In this document: positions 32,485-41,049 of the stretch, piece by piece
Layout of the letters: each line of letters begins with the position of its first letter
Numbering within the stretch: the stretch's first letter is position 1
Source: Streptomyces sp. CB01881
GTDB lineage: Bacteria > Actinomycetota > Actinomycetes > Streptomycetales > Streptomycetaceae
DNA length: 60,177 nucleotides
Direction: 5' to 3'
NCBI RefSeq assembly: GCF_002953255.1
Contig: NZ_CP026498.1
Coordinates: 10,060,561 to 10,120,737 of the forward strand
Notes under the pieces: model-generated
Seen by the model: the letters and a program-made list of their open reading frames with translations, nothing else
Database searches by the model: none
Told to the model about the DNA's origin: nothing
Position numbers and translations under genes: made by a program

Positions 32485-33813
32485 TCAGGCCGGCAGGCGC
32501 AGGGTGGCGACGGCGCCGCCGTCCGGGGCGTTGTCCAGTCGCAGCTCGGCGCCGAGCAGCCGGGCCTGTCCCAGGGCGATGGTGAGGCCCAGGCCGTGGC
32601 CGGTGCCGCGCCCGGTGGCGCCGGTGTGGAAGCGGCGCGGGCCGTGCAGCAGCAGGTCCGCCGGGAAGCCGGGGCCGTGGTCGCGCACGACGACCGTGGG
32701 GCCGTCGACGGTGACCCGCACCGGGGCCGCCCCGTGCCGGTGGGCGTTGATCACGAGGTTGCCGACGATCCGTTCCAGGCGGCGCGGGTCGGTCTCCACG
32801 GTCGTGGCGTCCCGTGCGCCGCCTCGTGGGCCGCCCCGTGCGTCGGCGGCCTCCGCCGCTTCCGCGGCCTCCGGGGTCTCCGCCTCCGCCGCCGTCACGA
32901 CGGTGACCTCGGTGGCGGGGCCCGTCCGTGCCACGGCCTCGGCGACCACGGCACCGAGCGGCACCCGGGCGCGGACGGGCTGCTCGGCCCCGGCGTCCAG
33001 GCGGGAGATCTCCAGCAGGTCCTCGACCAGGCCGCGCAGATCACGGACCCGGGCCCGGAGCAGGTCCTCCGTCTCACCGGGCGGCAGCAGGTCGGCGGCG
33101 GCCAGCAGACCGCCGACGGGGGTGCGCAACTCGTGGGCCACGTCCGCGGTGAACCGGCGTTCGGCGTGCAGGCGCCGGCCGAGGCTGTCGGCCATGAGGT
33201 CGACGGTGGCGGCGATGTCGGCCACCTCGTCGTGGCCCTCGGTGGGCCCGGTGCGGGCGTCGAGGTCCCCGGCGCTGATCCGGGCCGCGGTCTCGGAGAC
33301 CCGCCGCAGCCGGCGGGCGACCAGTCCGGCCCCGTAGACCGCCAGCGGCACGGCGGCCGCGAGTGCGGCCAGCGAGGCGACGGTCATGGTCACGTCGAGC
33401 CGGTGCAGCCCGTAGAGCTCCGGACTCATGTTGACCCGGACGGCCAGCACCGGGCTGCCCGGGCCGCCGGTCCGCTGGGCGGCCCAGAAGCTCGGCCCCA
33501 GGTTCCCCTCGACGCTTCCGTCGTAGGCCGTGTGCCGGTCGCCGTCGGCGGGGTGGTGCAGCGGGGCCGGCAGCGCGGCCGGGTCGAGCTCGGCACCGTC
33601 GGCCAGCGCCCCGGTGCGCCGGTAGACGTCCATGGCCGAGTACACGGTGTTGAACGCCTGGGCCTCGGCCCGGTCCCGGATGTCGTGCGCGGTCCACAGG
33701 TGGACCAGCGCGCCCACCGCGGCCGCGACCAGGCAGGCCGTGACCGCGGCCAGCGCGGCGATCTTCCAGCGCAGGGAGGCGCGGACCGGCCGCAGCCGAC
33801 GGAACGTTCGCAC
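32485..33813 (-). CDS. Sensor histidine kinase
   Basis: 442 residues from a GTG at 33813, five bases after the response-regulator stop. An N-terminal TM (WKIAALAAVTACLVAAAVGALVHLW) is followed by a ~110-residue extracytoplasmic sensor and a second TM (VASLAALAAAVPLAVYGAGL). Next come HAMP (RRLRRVSETAARISAGDLDARTG) and the H-box RRFTADVAHELRTPVGGLL with the phosphoacceptor His. The ATPase has N-box NLVINAHRHG, G1 VVVRDHGPGF and G2 GHGLGLTIALGQARLLGAEL. A Glu/Ala-rich insert (EAETPEAAEAAEAADA) interrupts the region before the N-box. The sensed signal is unknown but probably linked to the ABC exporter next door. Confidence 0.93.
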   Translation of the reverse strand: MRTFRRLRPVRASLRWKIAALAAVTACLVAAAVGALVHLWTAHDIRDRAEAQAFNTVYSAMDVYRRTGALADGAELDPAALPAPLHHPADGDRHTAYDGSVEGNLGPSFWAAQRTGGPGSPVLAVRVNMSPELYGLHRLDVTMTVASLAALAAAVPLAVYGAGLVARRLRRVSETAARISAGDLDARTGPTEGHDEVADIAATVDLMADSLGRRLHAERRFTADVAHELRTPVGGLLAAADLLPPGETEDLLRARVRDLRGLVEDLLEISRLDAGAEQPVRARVPLGAVVAEAVARTGPATEVTVVTAAEAETPEAAEAAEAADARGGPRGGARDATTVETDPRRLERIVGNLVINAHRHGAAPVRVTVDGPTVVVRDHGPGFPADLLLHGPRRFHTGATGRGTGHGLGLTIALGQARLLGAELRLDNAPDGGAVATLRLPA

Positions 33814-33818
33814 CGGTG

Positions 33819-34556
33819 TCAGCGCCTGAACTTGTAGCCGAAGCCGCGGACCGTCTCGATCCACTCGCGGCCCAGTTTCCTGCGCAGCCGCTGCACGCAC
33901 AGGTCCACGACCCGGCTGTCGCCGTCCCAGCCGTACTCCCAAACGTCGCGCAGCAGGGTGTGCCGCTCCAGCACGACGCCCGGGTGGGCGGCGAACTCCA
34001 GCAGCAGCTTCAGTTCGGTCGGGGTCAGCGCCACGGGGCTTCCGGCGAGGGACACCTCCATGCCGGCGGTGTCGATGACCAGTTCCCCGAAGACGAGCAC
34101 CTCCTGCGGGGACGGCGGCGGCCCGTCCGGGGCCTGCCCGGGTACGGGGGCGGGTGCGTAGGTCGCCCGCCGCAGCAGCGAGCGGATGCGGGCCACGAGC
34201 ACGTAGGTGTCCACGGGCTTGACCACGTAGTCGTCCGCCCCGGCCTCCAGCCCGGCGACGACGTCGAGGCCGTCGCCGCGCGCGGACATCATCAGCACGG
34301 GCACCAGACTGGTCTCCCGGACCCTGCGGCAGAGTCCGATCCCGTCCAGCCCGGGGAGCATCACGTCCAGGATCAGCAGGTCGAAGGGCTCGTCCCGGAA
34401 GTGTTCGAGCCCGGTGAGCCCGTCGGCCGCGGCCCGCATCTCGTAGCCGTAGCGTTCCAGGGCGACGGTGAAGGAGTGGCGCATCAGGTCGTCGTCCTCC
34501 ACCAGCAGGACGCGGACGGGGCGTGGGGCGGCCCCGGCCGGGGCGGACGAGGACAC
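33819..34556 (-). CDS. OmpR/PhoB-family response regulator
   Basis: 245 residues from a GTG at 34556 with AGGAG ten bases upstream. The receiver domain begins VRVLLVEDDDLMRHSF; phosphoacceptor Asp64 is in LLILDVMLPGLDG, the switch Ser/Ala in VLMMSARGDG, and the Lys in DDYVVKPVDTYVLVARIRSLLRR. A Pro-rich linker leads to the winged-helix effector (LTPTELKLLLEFAAHPGVVLERHTLLRDVWEYGWDGDSRVVDLCVQRLRRKLGREWIETVRGFGYKF). It heads the RR-HK-ATPase-permease group transcribed leftwards from about 34.6 kb. Upstream, 34557-34870 holds no gene and should contain the promoter. Confidence 0.94.
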   Translation of the reverse strand: MSSSAPAGAAPRPVRVLLVEDDDLMRHSFTVALERYGYEMRAAADGLTGLEHFRDEPFDLLILDVMLPGLDGIGLCRRVRETSLVPVLMMSARGDGLDVVAGLEAGADDYVVKPVDTYVLVARIRSLLRRATYAPAPVPGQAPDGPPPSPQEVLVFGELVIDTAGMEVSLAGSPVALTPTELKLLLEFAAHPGVVLERHTLLRDVWEYGWDGDSRVVDLCVQRLRRKLGREWIETVRGFGYKFRR

Positions 34557-34870
34557 GGGCAGGGTGCTCCTGTTCGGACCGTTCGGGTGGGGCGCCGCCC
34601 GGCCGCACGACTGGCACGCGACCGGCGGCGCGAAAGGAACGATACGGCAGACACCGGGCACGGTGGCCTGGCCACCCGAAGGGGCCCGCGGCCCCGCCCG
34701 CACCCCTCCCCCACCCGCAAACCCCCAGGTCAGCCTGGTCGACAACGACCCGGGCAGGCCGGGGCGGTGCCCCGCCCGGGCCCCTCCGCCGCGGCCGCGG
34801 CGCACCGGATCGACGGCCGGCCGAGCGCTACCTGATACCCGCCGGATACAAACTCGGCGAGCGGCGGGCC

Positions 34871-34934
34871 TCACCGGCCGACCCTTCCGTCGACGCACTC
34901 GCGCAGCAGGTCGGCGTGCCCGCAGTGGCGGGCG
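34871..34934 (-). pseudogene. C-terminal remnant of a DinB/DUF664-like gene
   Basis: Immediately after the MTA phosphorylase stop, another minus-strand frame reads DARHCGHADLLRECVDGRVGR and a stop at 34871. RHCGHADLLRE..DG is the characteristic C-terminal end of DinB/DUF664 proteins. Only about 21 codons remain, so this is a fossil of a gene whose body has been replaced by the phosphorylase gene. Confidence 0.55.
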
Positions 34935-35801
34935 TCAGACGCCGGGCAGGCCCGTCGTGAGGCCGTCCAGGGTGTGCGAGCAGATGCAGTCCCGGGTGGC
35001 GGGCAGGCCCTCCAGCACCTTGAACAGCACGGTGCGCAGCCGGTCCACGTTGCGCCCGAAGACCTCCAGCACCTCGGCGTGGGTGACGCCCTCGCCGCTC
35101 TCCACCCCCGCGTCGAGGTCGGTGACCAGGGCCATCGAGGTGTAGCAGAGGCCGAGTTCGCGGGCGAGGGCGGCCTCCGGGTGGCCGGTCATGCCGACCA
35201 CCGACCAGCCGTTGGCGGTGAACCAGCGGGACTCGGCGCGGGTGGAGAAGCGCGGGCCCTCGATCACCACCAGGGTGCCGCCGTCGACCGGCTCCCAGGC
35301 GGCGCCGCGGGCGGCCGCCAGGGCGGCGTTCCGGCCGACGGGGCAGTACGGGTCGGCCATCGGGACGTGGACCACCTCGGGCAGCGAGCCGTCGGGCAGC
35401 GGGAGACCGTCGTAGAACGTCTGCGCACGGCCCGAGATGCGGTCGACGAACTGGTCCGGGACGAGCAGCGTGCCGGGGCCGTACTCGGGGCGCAGCCCGC
35501 CGGCCGCGCAGGGCCCGATCACCTGCCGGACGCCGAGGGCGTGCAGCGCCCAGAGGTTGGCGCGGTAGTTGATCCGGTGCGGGGGGATCCGGTGGCCGCG
35601 GCCGTGCCGGGGCAGGAAGGCGACGGTGCGACCGGCCACGTCGCCGAGGAACAGCGAGTCGCTGGGCGGGCCGTACGGGGTGTCGACGGCGACCTCGGTG
35701 ACGTCGTCGAGCAGCGCGTACAGGCCGGAGCCGCCGATCACGCCCAGCTCCGCGCGCGGGGCCCGGCCGGGCTCGGTGTGATGGGCCGTCACGTCCGCCA
35801 T
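34935..35801 (-). CDS. mtnP: S-methyl-5'-thioadenosine phosphorylase
   Basis: 288 residues from the ATG at 35801, with AAAGG upstream. The PNP/MTAP signature is clear: ELGVIGGSGLYALLDDV, FLPRHGRGHRIPPHRINYRANLWALHALGVRQVIGPCAAGGLRPEYGPGTLLVPDQFVDR, VVIEGPRFSTRAESRWFTANGWSVVGMTGHPEAALARELGLCYTSMALVTDLDAG. The RHGxGHxxxPxxxNYRAN phosphate/base site and EGPRFST are diagnostic of MTAP-type purine nucleoside phosphorylases. It cleaves methylthioadenosine (a by-product of polyamine and SAM metabolism) to adenine and methylthioribose-1-phosphate. The gene is monocistronic; the AT-rich stretch at 35865-35935 should contain its promoter and that of the divergent ABC operon. Confidence 0.93.
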   Translation of the reverse strand: MADVTAHHTEPGRAPRAELGVIGGSGLYALLDDVTEVAVDTPYGPPSDSLFLGDVAGRTVAFLPRHGRGHRIPPHRINYRANLWALHALGVRQVIGPCAAGGLRPEYGPGTLLVPDQFVDRISGRAQTFYDGLPLPDGSLPEVVHVPMADPYCPVGRNAALAAARGAAWEPVDGGTLVVIEGPRFSTRAESRWFTANGWSVVGMTGHPEAALARELGLCYTSMALVTDLDAGVESGEGVTHAEVLEVFGRNVDRLRTVLFKVLEGLPATRDCICSHTLDGLTTGLPGV

Positions 35802-36016
35802 GTCGATCAACCTTTCCTCAGCTGTACCGGGCCCGGCCAGCGTAGGCGCACGACGTCCGCGGCGGACCCCCCGATTGATATGTCGGCGGACTGCATATAC
35901 TTTTCCCTGGCAGGTGCGGTATACATACTGGGTATGCAGGTCCGACCCGGCCACGGCGAACCCCGCCCGCCGGTCCACGGTCCTTCCGCCGTCGCACCCG
36001 GTCCACGGCCGGGCGC

Positions 36017-36155
36017 CGCGCCACACCGCCGTGCCACCTCGCCGTGCCACACACCACCGCGCCACGTCGGCGTGTCACGTCGGCGTGCGCACCACTCCGT
36101 GCCACATCGCCGTGCCACACCACCGCGCCACGCATCAGAAGCGCCGTGCCACCTC
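36017..36155. repeat. 13-bp tandem array upstream of the ABC operon, related to 2376-2505
   Basis: About nine units mostly 13 bp long: CGCGCCACACCGC, CGTGCCACCTCGC, CGCGCCACGTCGG, CGTGTCACGTCGG, CGTGCCACATCGC, CGTGCCACACCAC. The consensus CGYGYCACRYCRC matches the array at 2376-2505 when rotated. It lies in the 5' leader region of the ABC ATPase gene and ends 17 bp before its ATG. Confidence 0.8.
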
Positions 36156-36171
36156 CAGAGGAGGAACACCC

Positions 36172-36958
36172 ATGCCTCAGACCAGTCCCAGCAGGAGCGC
36201 CAACACGCCCGTGCTCCACCTCGACCACGTCACCCGGGTCCACGGCCGGGGCGCCGCCGAGGTACAGGCACTGCGCGGGGTCGACCTGAAGGTCCACCCC
36301 GGCGAGTTCGTCGCCGTGATGGGCCCGTCCGGCTCCGGCAAGTCCACCCTGCTCTCCCTCGCGGGCGGCCTGGACAGCCCGACCGGGGGTCAGGTCCTGG
36401 TCGAGGGCGTCGCCCTCGGCGGGCTCAGCCGCAAGAGGCTCGCCGAAGTCCGCCGCCGCTCGGTCGGCTACGTCTTCCAGGACTACAACCTCATCCCGGC
36501 GCTCACCGCCGCCGAGAACATCGCCCTGCCTCTCGAACTCGACGGCGCCGCAGGGCGGACGACCCGGCGCAGGGCCGTCGCCGCACTGGAGGAGATGGGC
36601 ATCCCTCGCCGACCGCTTCCCCGACGACATGTCCGGCGGCCAGCAGCAGCGCGTCGCCATCGCCCGCGCCCTGATCGGCGACCGCCGCCTCGTCCTCGCC
36701 GACGAGCCCACCGGCGCCCTCGACTCCACCACCGGCGAGGCCGTCCTCACCGTCCTGCGCGCCCGCTGCGACGCCGGCGCCGCCGCCATGATGGTCACCC
36801 ACGAACCCCGCCACGCCACCTGGGCCGACCGCGTCGTCTTCCTCAGCGACGGCCGGATCGTGGACGAGAGCTTCGGCCGCAACGCCGACTCGCTGGTGCA
36901 GACCGCCGCCCGCCACGGCCGCGCCCACCGGCACGAGGGGATCGAGGCCACCCGATGA
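36172..36958 (+). pseudogene. ABC transporter ATP-binding protein broken by a frameshift
   Basis: The start ATG at 36172 follows AGAGGAGGAA. The first frame gives Walker A VMGPSGSGKSTLLSLAGGLD and Q-loop VGYVFQDYNLIPALTAAEN, and reaches ALEEMGI at about 36605. The sense frame then shifts: LADRFPDDMSGGQQQRVAIARALIGDRRLVLADEPTGALDS, MMVTHEPRHATWADR and the end at 36958. Total length is 3n+1. Without repair, the first frame runs into Arg/Pro-rich nonsense and loses the signature, Walker B and H-loop. Either the transporter is inactive or this is an assembly indel; the intact permease downstream, with a 4-base overlap, favours the latter or a very recent event. Confidence 0.85.
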
Positions 36959-39711
36959 AGCTGCGCTCACTCGGGGCCACCCTGCGCATCGCCCGCCGCG
37001 ACGCCCTGCGCGCCAAGGGCCGCAGCGCCCTCGTCGTCGCCATGATCGCGCTGCCCGTCCTCGGCGTCACCGGCGCCGACATCGTCCACCGCAGCGGCCA
37101 GCTCACCCCGGCCGAACGGGCCGAACGGCTGCTCGGCGGGGCCGACGCGTACCTCACCGCCTACGCCCCCGGCAGTACCGTGCACCAGCTCCCGTTCGCC
37201 GACGACGGCGCCTACGCCGTCGCTCCCCGGGAGGGCCAGGCCCCGACGCCGGAGCAGGCCCGCGGCGCCGGCACCGTCCCCGCCGACCTGCTCAGGGAAC
37301 TGCTGCCCGGCGCCACCCTGCTGCCGGCCGGCCCCGGGCCCACCACGAGCGCCGCGTCCCGGCACGGCCTGCTCCAGACCGACACCGCCGAGGCCGACCT
37401 CACCGACCCCGCCTGGAAGGGCCGGATCACCCTGGTCGAGGGCCGCGCGCCGAACGCCCCGCACGAGGCCGCCGTCACCCGGGCCTTCCTCGACGAGTCC
37501 GGGCTGGGCATCGGCTCGACCACCACCCTCAAGGGGCTGGAGAAGACGCCGTTCACCCTGACCGGCGTGGTGGAGCACCCCGGTGACCTCGGCAAGGTCG
37601 AGTTCGTCGGCCGCCCCGGCGAGGTCGTCGAGCCGCTCACGGCCCTGGCCCCCGCCGCCAAGGCCCCGACCGGGCTCTCCGAACAGGCCACGACGAAGGC
37701 GTCCTGGCTGGTCAAGGCCGAGGCGGGCAAGCCGCTCGACTGGGCCGGCGTCCAGCGGCTCAACCAGTACGGGTTCACCGCCACCGCGCGCACCGCCGTG
37801 CTCCACCCGCCCGCCGACGCGGAACTGTCGTACCGCCCCCAGAGGTTCAGCCTCGACGACTCCCCCCGGAAGAACGCCGCCGTGGTGGCGGCCACCGTCG
37901 CCGGCATGGCCCTGCTCGAAGTGGCCCTGCTCGCCGGGCCCGCCTTCGCCGTCGGCGCCCGCCGCTCCCGTCGGCAGCTGGCCCTGCTCGCGGCCGGCGG
38001 CGGCGACCGCGGGCACGTCGCGGCCGTCGTCCTCGGCGGCGGCCTGGTGCTCGGTGTGGCCGGCGCGGCCGTCGGTGTCCTCGGCGGCACCGGCCTGGTC
38101 GCCGTACTCCGGCCGTGGATCGAGGAGACCGCCGGCAACCGGTTCGGCCACTTCGGCCTCCGGGCCACCGACCTCGCGGCGATCGGCCTCGTCGGCCTGG
38201 TCACCGCGCTGCTCGCCGCCGCACTGCCGGCCCTCCAGGCCGCCCGGCAGAGCGTCACCGCCGGGCTCACCGGCCGCGACACCGTCAAGCCGCCGAGCCG
38301 CCGGACCACCGCCCTCGGCGCCGTGCTCTTCATCACCGGTGCGGCCACCGCGCTCCTCGCCGTGGGCACCAACGACGGCACCGGCCGCGGCATCGCCGTC
38401 TTCGCCGGCCTCGACCGGATGACCCTGATGGTGCTGGCCGGCTCGGTCACCGCAGAACTCGGCCTGCTCGCCCTCACCCCGCTGCTGGTCTCGCTCTGCG
38501 GCCGGCTCGCCCGCGTCCTGCCGCTCAGCGGCCGGCTGGCCCTGCGCGACTCCGCCCGCCACCGCGGGCGCACCGCCCCGGCCATCGCCGCCGTCATGGC
38601 CGCCGTCGCCGGCTCGGTGGCCGTCGGGCTCTACACCGCCAGCACCGAGGCGCGGGACCGCGAGACCTACCGCCCGCACACCCCGGTCAACGCCGTCACC
38701 CTCGCCGTCACCTCCGGCGACCCGCAGCTCCCCCGGCTGCGGTCGGCCGTCGAACAGGACATGCCCGGCCTCGGCGAACGGGCCGACCTCTCCCAGGCGT
38801 TCTACTCCTGGTGCCAGGGCTGCTCCAGCGAGGTGACCGTCAAGGGCGGCGTCCCCCGGGTGGGCGGCGTCCCCGGCCTCAACACCCTCGTCGTCGGCGA
38901 CGCGGCCGTCCTGCACAACGCCTTCGACCTCCGCGACCCGGCCGCCGACCAGGCGCTCGCCGCGGGCAAGGCCGTCGTCTTCGACGCCTCCCGGATCCAC
39001 GACGGCAAGGTGCTGCTCCAGCTCACCGGCGGGTTCACCAGCGCCCCCCAGCCGGGCTCCACCCCGGGGCAGGACATCAAGGAGATCGCTGTCGGCGCCG
39101 TCCTGGTCGACGACCCGGCGGCCGCCCGCTACGGGGCCGGCGTCGTCGGCGCCAGGACGGTCGAGGGCCTGGGCCAGGGCGTGACCGTCAAGCCCGTCGG
39201 CGCGGTCTGGCTGCCCGCTGCCGCACCCGACCACCGGTCGCAGCAGCGCGCGGAGGCCACCACCGACCGGCTCGCGCCGATGGCCCAGCTCAGCGTCGAA
39301 CGCGGCTTCCAGCCCAAGGGCGACCTGCCCACCCTCGCCCTCACCGGCTTCGCCGCGCTGGTCGTCCTCGGCGCTGCCTGCATCGCCACCGGCCTCGCCG
39401 CCGCCGACTCCCGGCGCGACCAGGCCACCCTGGCCGCCATCGGGGCACCGCCGGGGATCCGCCGCCGACTCTCCGGCGTGCAGTGCGCGGTGATCGCCGT
39501 CCTGGGCGCGGCGCTCGGCACCGTCAACGGGTTCGTGCCGGCACTCGCCCTGCTCAGGACCCGGGCCATCGACTACCCGGGCGCGACCAACCCGGTCGTC
39601 GTCCCCTGGGGCGAGATCGCGCTCACCGCGCTGGCCGTCCCGCTCCTCGCGGGGCTGCTCACCGGCCTGTTCACCCGCTCCCGGGCCACGCTCACCCGCC
39701 GCCTCGGCTGA
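36955..39711 (+). CDS. FtsX-like ABC transporter permease
   Basis: 918 residues from the ATG at 36955, overlapping the ATPase stop by four bases. It starts MKLRSLGATLRIARRDALRAKGRSALVVAMIALPVLGVTGADIV. It has two FtsX modules with TM clusters (AAVVAATVAGMALLEVALLAGPAFAVGARRSRRQLALLAAGGG and, at the C-terminus, LALTGFAALVVLGAACIATGLAAADSRRDQATLAAIGAPPGIRRRL) and a large extracytoplasmic region. That region includes an unusual SWCQGCSSEV Cys pair. It needs the frameshifted ATPase upstream. A 21-bp perfect terminator follows. Confidence 0.9.
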   Translation: MKLRSLGATLRIARRDALRAKGRSALVVAMIALPVLGVTGADIVHRSGQLTPAERAERLLGGADAYLTAYAPGSTVHQLPFADDGAYAVAPREGQAPTPEQARGAGTVPADLLRELLPGATLLPAGPGPTTSAASRHGLLQTDTAEADLTDPAWKGRITLVEGRAPNAPHEAAVTRAFLDESGLGIGSTTTLKGLEKTPFTLTGVVEHPGDLGKVEFVGRPGEVVEPLTALAPAAKAPTGLSEQATTKASWLVKAEAGKPLDWAGVQRLNQYGFTATARTAVLHPPADAELSYRPQRFSLDDSPRKNAAVVAATVAGMALLEVALLAGPAFAVGARRSRRQLALLAAGGGDRGHVAAVVLGGGLVLGVAGAAVGVLGGTGLVAVLRPWIEETAGNRFGHFGLRATDLAAIGLVGLVTALLAAALPALQAARQSVTAGLTGRDTVKPPSRRTTALGAVLFITGAATALLAVGTNDGTGRGIAVFAGLDRMTLMVLAGSVTAELGLLALTPLLVSLCGRLARVLPLSGRLALRDSARHRGRTAPAIAAVMAAVAGSVAVGLYTASTEARDRETYRPHTPVNAVTLAVTSGDPQLPRLRSAVEQDMPGLGERADLSQAFYSWCQGCSSEVTVKGGVPRVGGVPGLNTLVVGDAAVLHNAFDLRDPAADQALAAGKAVVFDASRIHDGKVLLQLTGGFTSAPQPGSTPGQDIKEIAVGAVLVDDPAAARYGAGVVGARTVEGLGQGVTVKPVGAVWLPAAAPDHRSQQRAEATTDRLAPMAQLSVERGFQPKGDLPTLALTGFAALVVLGAACIATGLAAADSRRDQATLAAIGAPPGIRRRLSGVQCAVIAVLGAALGTVNGFVPALALLRTRAIDYPGATNPVVVPWGEIALTALAVPLLAGLLTGLFTRSRATLTRRLG

Positions 39712-39744
39712 CACGGCGGGCGGGGCTGCGGCCGAGGCCCGTCA

Positions 39745-39789
39745 GGCCCGGTGGCGCTCCCGGGGAATCCCCGGGAGCGCCACCGGGCC
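39745..39789 (+). terminator. Strong terminator after the ABC permease
   Basis: Perfect 21-bp stem (begins GGCCCGGTGGCGCTCCC, ends GGGAGCGCCACCGGGCC) with a 3-base AAT loop, 34 bp past the stop. Confidence 0.9.
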
Positions 39790-39915
39790 GAAGCCGTGCC
39801 CGGGCAGGGTGCTTGGGCCCGGTGCGGGCGGTGCGAGGTGGTGCGGGTCGGCGTGTGCGGCGCGAACTCCCTTGGCTGCAGCGGAGCAGAGCTCTCACCA
39901 CGCGCCACCGCAACC

Positions 39916-39950
39916 TGACGTGACGTGACGTCACATCACGTCACGTCACG
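39916..39950 (-). terminator. TGACG/CGTCA inverted repeat at the end of the double-HTH gene
   Basis: Three TGACG copies face CGTCACGTCACG across CACAT, giving a hairpin that overlaps the stop codon at 39946-39948. It also reads as a pentamer repeat related to the GTCAC words of the 13-bp arrays. Confidence 0.5.
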
Positions 39951-41049
39951 GAGTGGCCTCGGTCAGGCCGTAGAGCAGGTTCAGGCACTCGGAGATGGTG
40001 TCGCGGTACAGCTCGGGGCGGGCCAGCATCACGGTCGTGGCCAGCCGCAGCGCGGGCCGCAGACCGGCCAGGGCGTCGGCCGGCAGCTCCACGACCCCGG
40101 GCTCCGGCCCCACCGGCCCCGCCGGCACCCCCGCACCCGCACCCGTTCCCGTTCCCGCACCCGTGCCCGGCGCGCTCCACCGGCCGAGGCCGACGCGGAG
40201 CCGGCGCAGCGCGGCCGCCACGTCCGGGAGCGTCGGGTCCGCGTACGGCGGCGGCTGCCGCGTGGGCGGCCCGGCCCAGGAGGGCCCGGGCCGGCCGGGC
40301 GGGCGGGCCGGGAGCGGGGCGGGCGTGGCAGCGGCCCTGCACGCCTCGGCCGCGGAGGCCGCGGCGTGCAGGGCGGAGGCCTCCGCCCCCTGGAGTTGCA
40401 GGGCCTCGACCAGCCGCCGGACGGTCTGTCCGCGAGGCCGGCTGCGGTGGCGTTCCAGGTTGCTGATCGCGCGGGCGGTCAGCCCCGAACGGCCGGCCAG
40501 TTCCTCCTGGCTCAGCCCGGCGCGCCGGCGCTGGAGCCGCAGCAGCCGGCCGAAGCCGACCGGCCGGGCGGAATCCGCCGTCGCGGCCGGGTCCAGGAGG
40601 GCGAGGCCGGCCAGCAACCGGTTCAACTCGGCCTCCGTCAAAGGGCGAAGGGCCGGCTCCCCCGGTGACTCCGGCTCCACGGGAACGCCGGGCTCCGCCG
40701 AGGGTTCCACACCCTGCGCCACCCCCTGGCCGGCCTCCGGTTCCCCCCAGGACGGCGGCCCCGGTTCCGGCCCCGGTCCCAGCCCCGGCTCCAGCCCCGG
40801 TGCCAAGCCGCCGGAGGCCTCGACCCCGCGCGCCGCGCGGTGCAGTGCGGCGGCCTCGGATTCCGGCAATTCCAGCGCCTCGACCAGTCTTCGGACGGTC
40901 TGCCCCCTCGGGCGACAACAACAGCGCTCCAGGTTGCTAATCGCCCTGGCGGTGACCCCCGAGCGGTCGGCGAGTTCCTCCTGGCTCAACGCCGCCCGCC
41001 TGCGCTCCAATCGCAGCAATGGCCCGAATTTATCCGCTCTTCGACTCAT
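39946..41049 (-). CDS. XRE regulator with two tandem HTH domains in one chain
   Basis: 367 residues from the ATG at 41049 with GGGGGAAC upstream. The first HTH (residues ~8-60) is FGPLLRLERRRAALSQEELADRSGVTARAISNLER..., followed by RPRGQTVRRLVEALEL. After a Pro/Gly/Glu-rich linker (PGLEPGLGPGPEPG) the second HTH (~170-225) is FGRLLRLQRRRAGLSQEELAGRSGLTARAISNLER..., again with RPRGQTVRRLVEALQL. The copies are nearly identical over 50 residues, so the duplication is recent. A Gly/Thr/Ala-rich segment then leads to a C-terminal helical part ending LLYGLTEATP. No sensor or ATPase domain is seen. Confidence 0.85.
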   Translation of the reverse strand: MSRRADKFGPLLRLERRRAALSQEELADRSGVTARAISNLERCCCRPRGQTVRRLVEALELPESEAAALHRAARGVEASGGLAPGLEPGLGPGPEPGPPSWGEPEAGQGVAQGVEPSAEPGVPVEPESPGEPALRPLTEAELNRLLAGLALLDPAATADSARPVGFGRLLRLQRRRAGLSQEELAGRSGLTARAISNLERHRSRPRGQTVRRLVEALQLQGAEASALHAAASAAEACRAAATPAPLPARPPGRPGPSWAGPPTRQPPPYADPTLPDVAAALRRLRVGLGRWSAPGTGAGTGTGAGAGVPAGPVGPEPGVVELPADALAGLRPALRLATTVMLARPELYRDTISECLNLLYGLTEATP

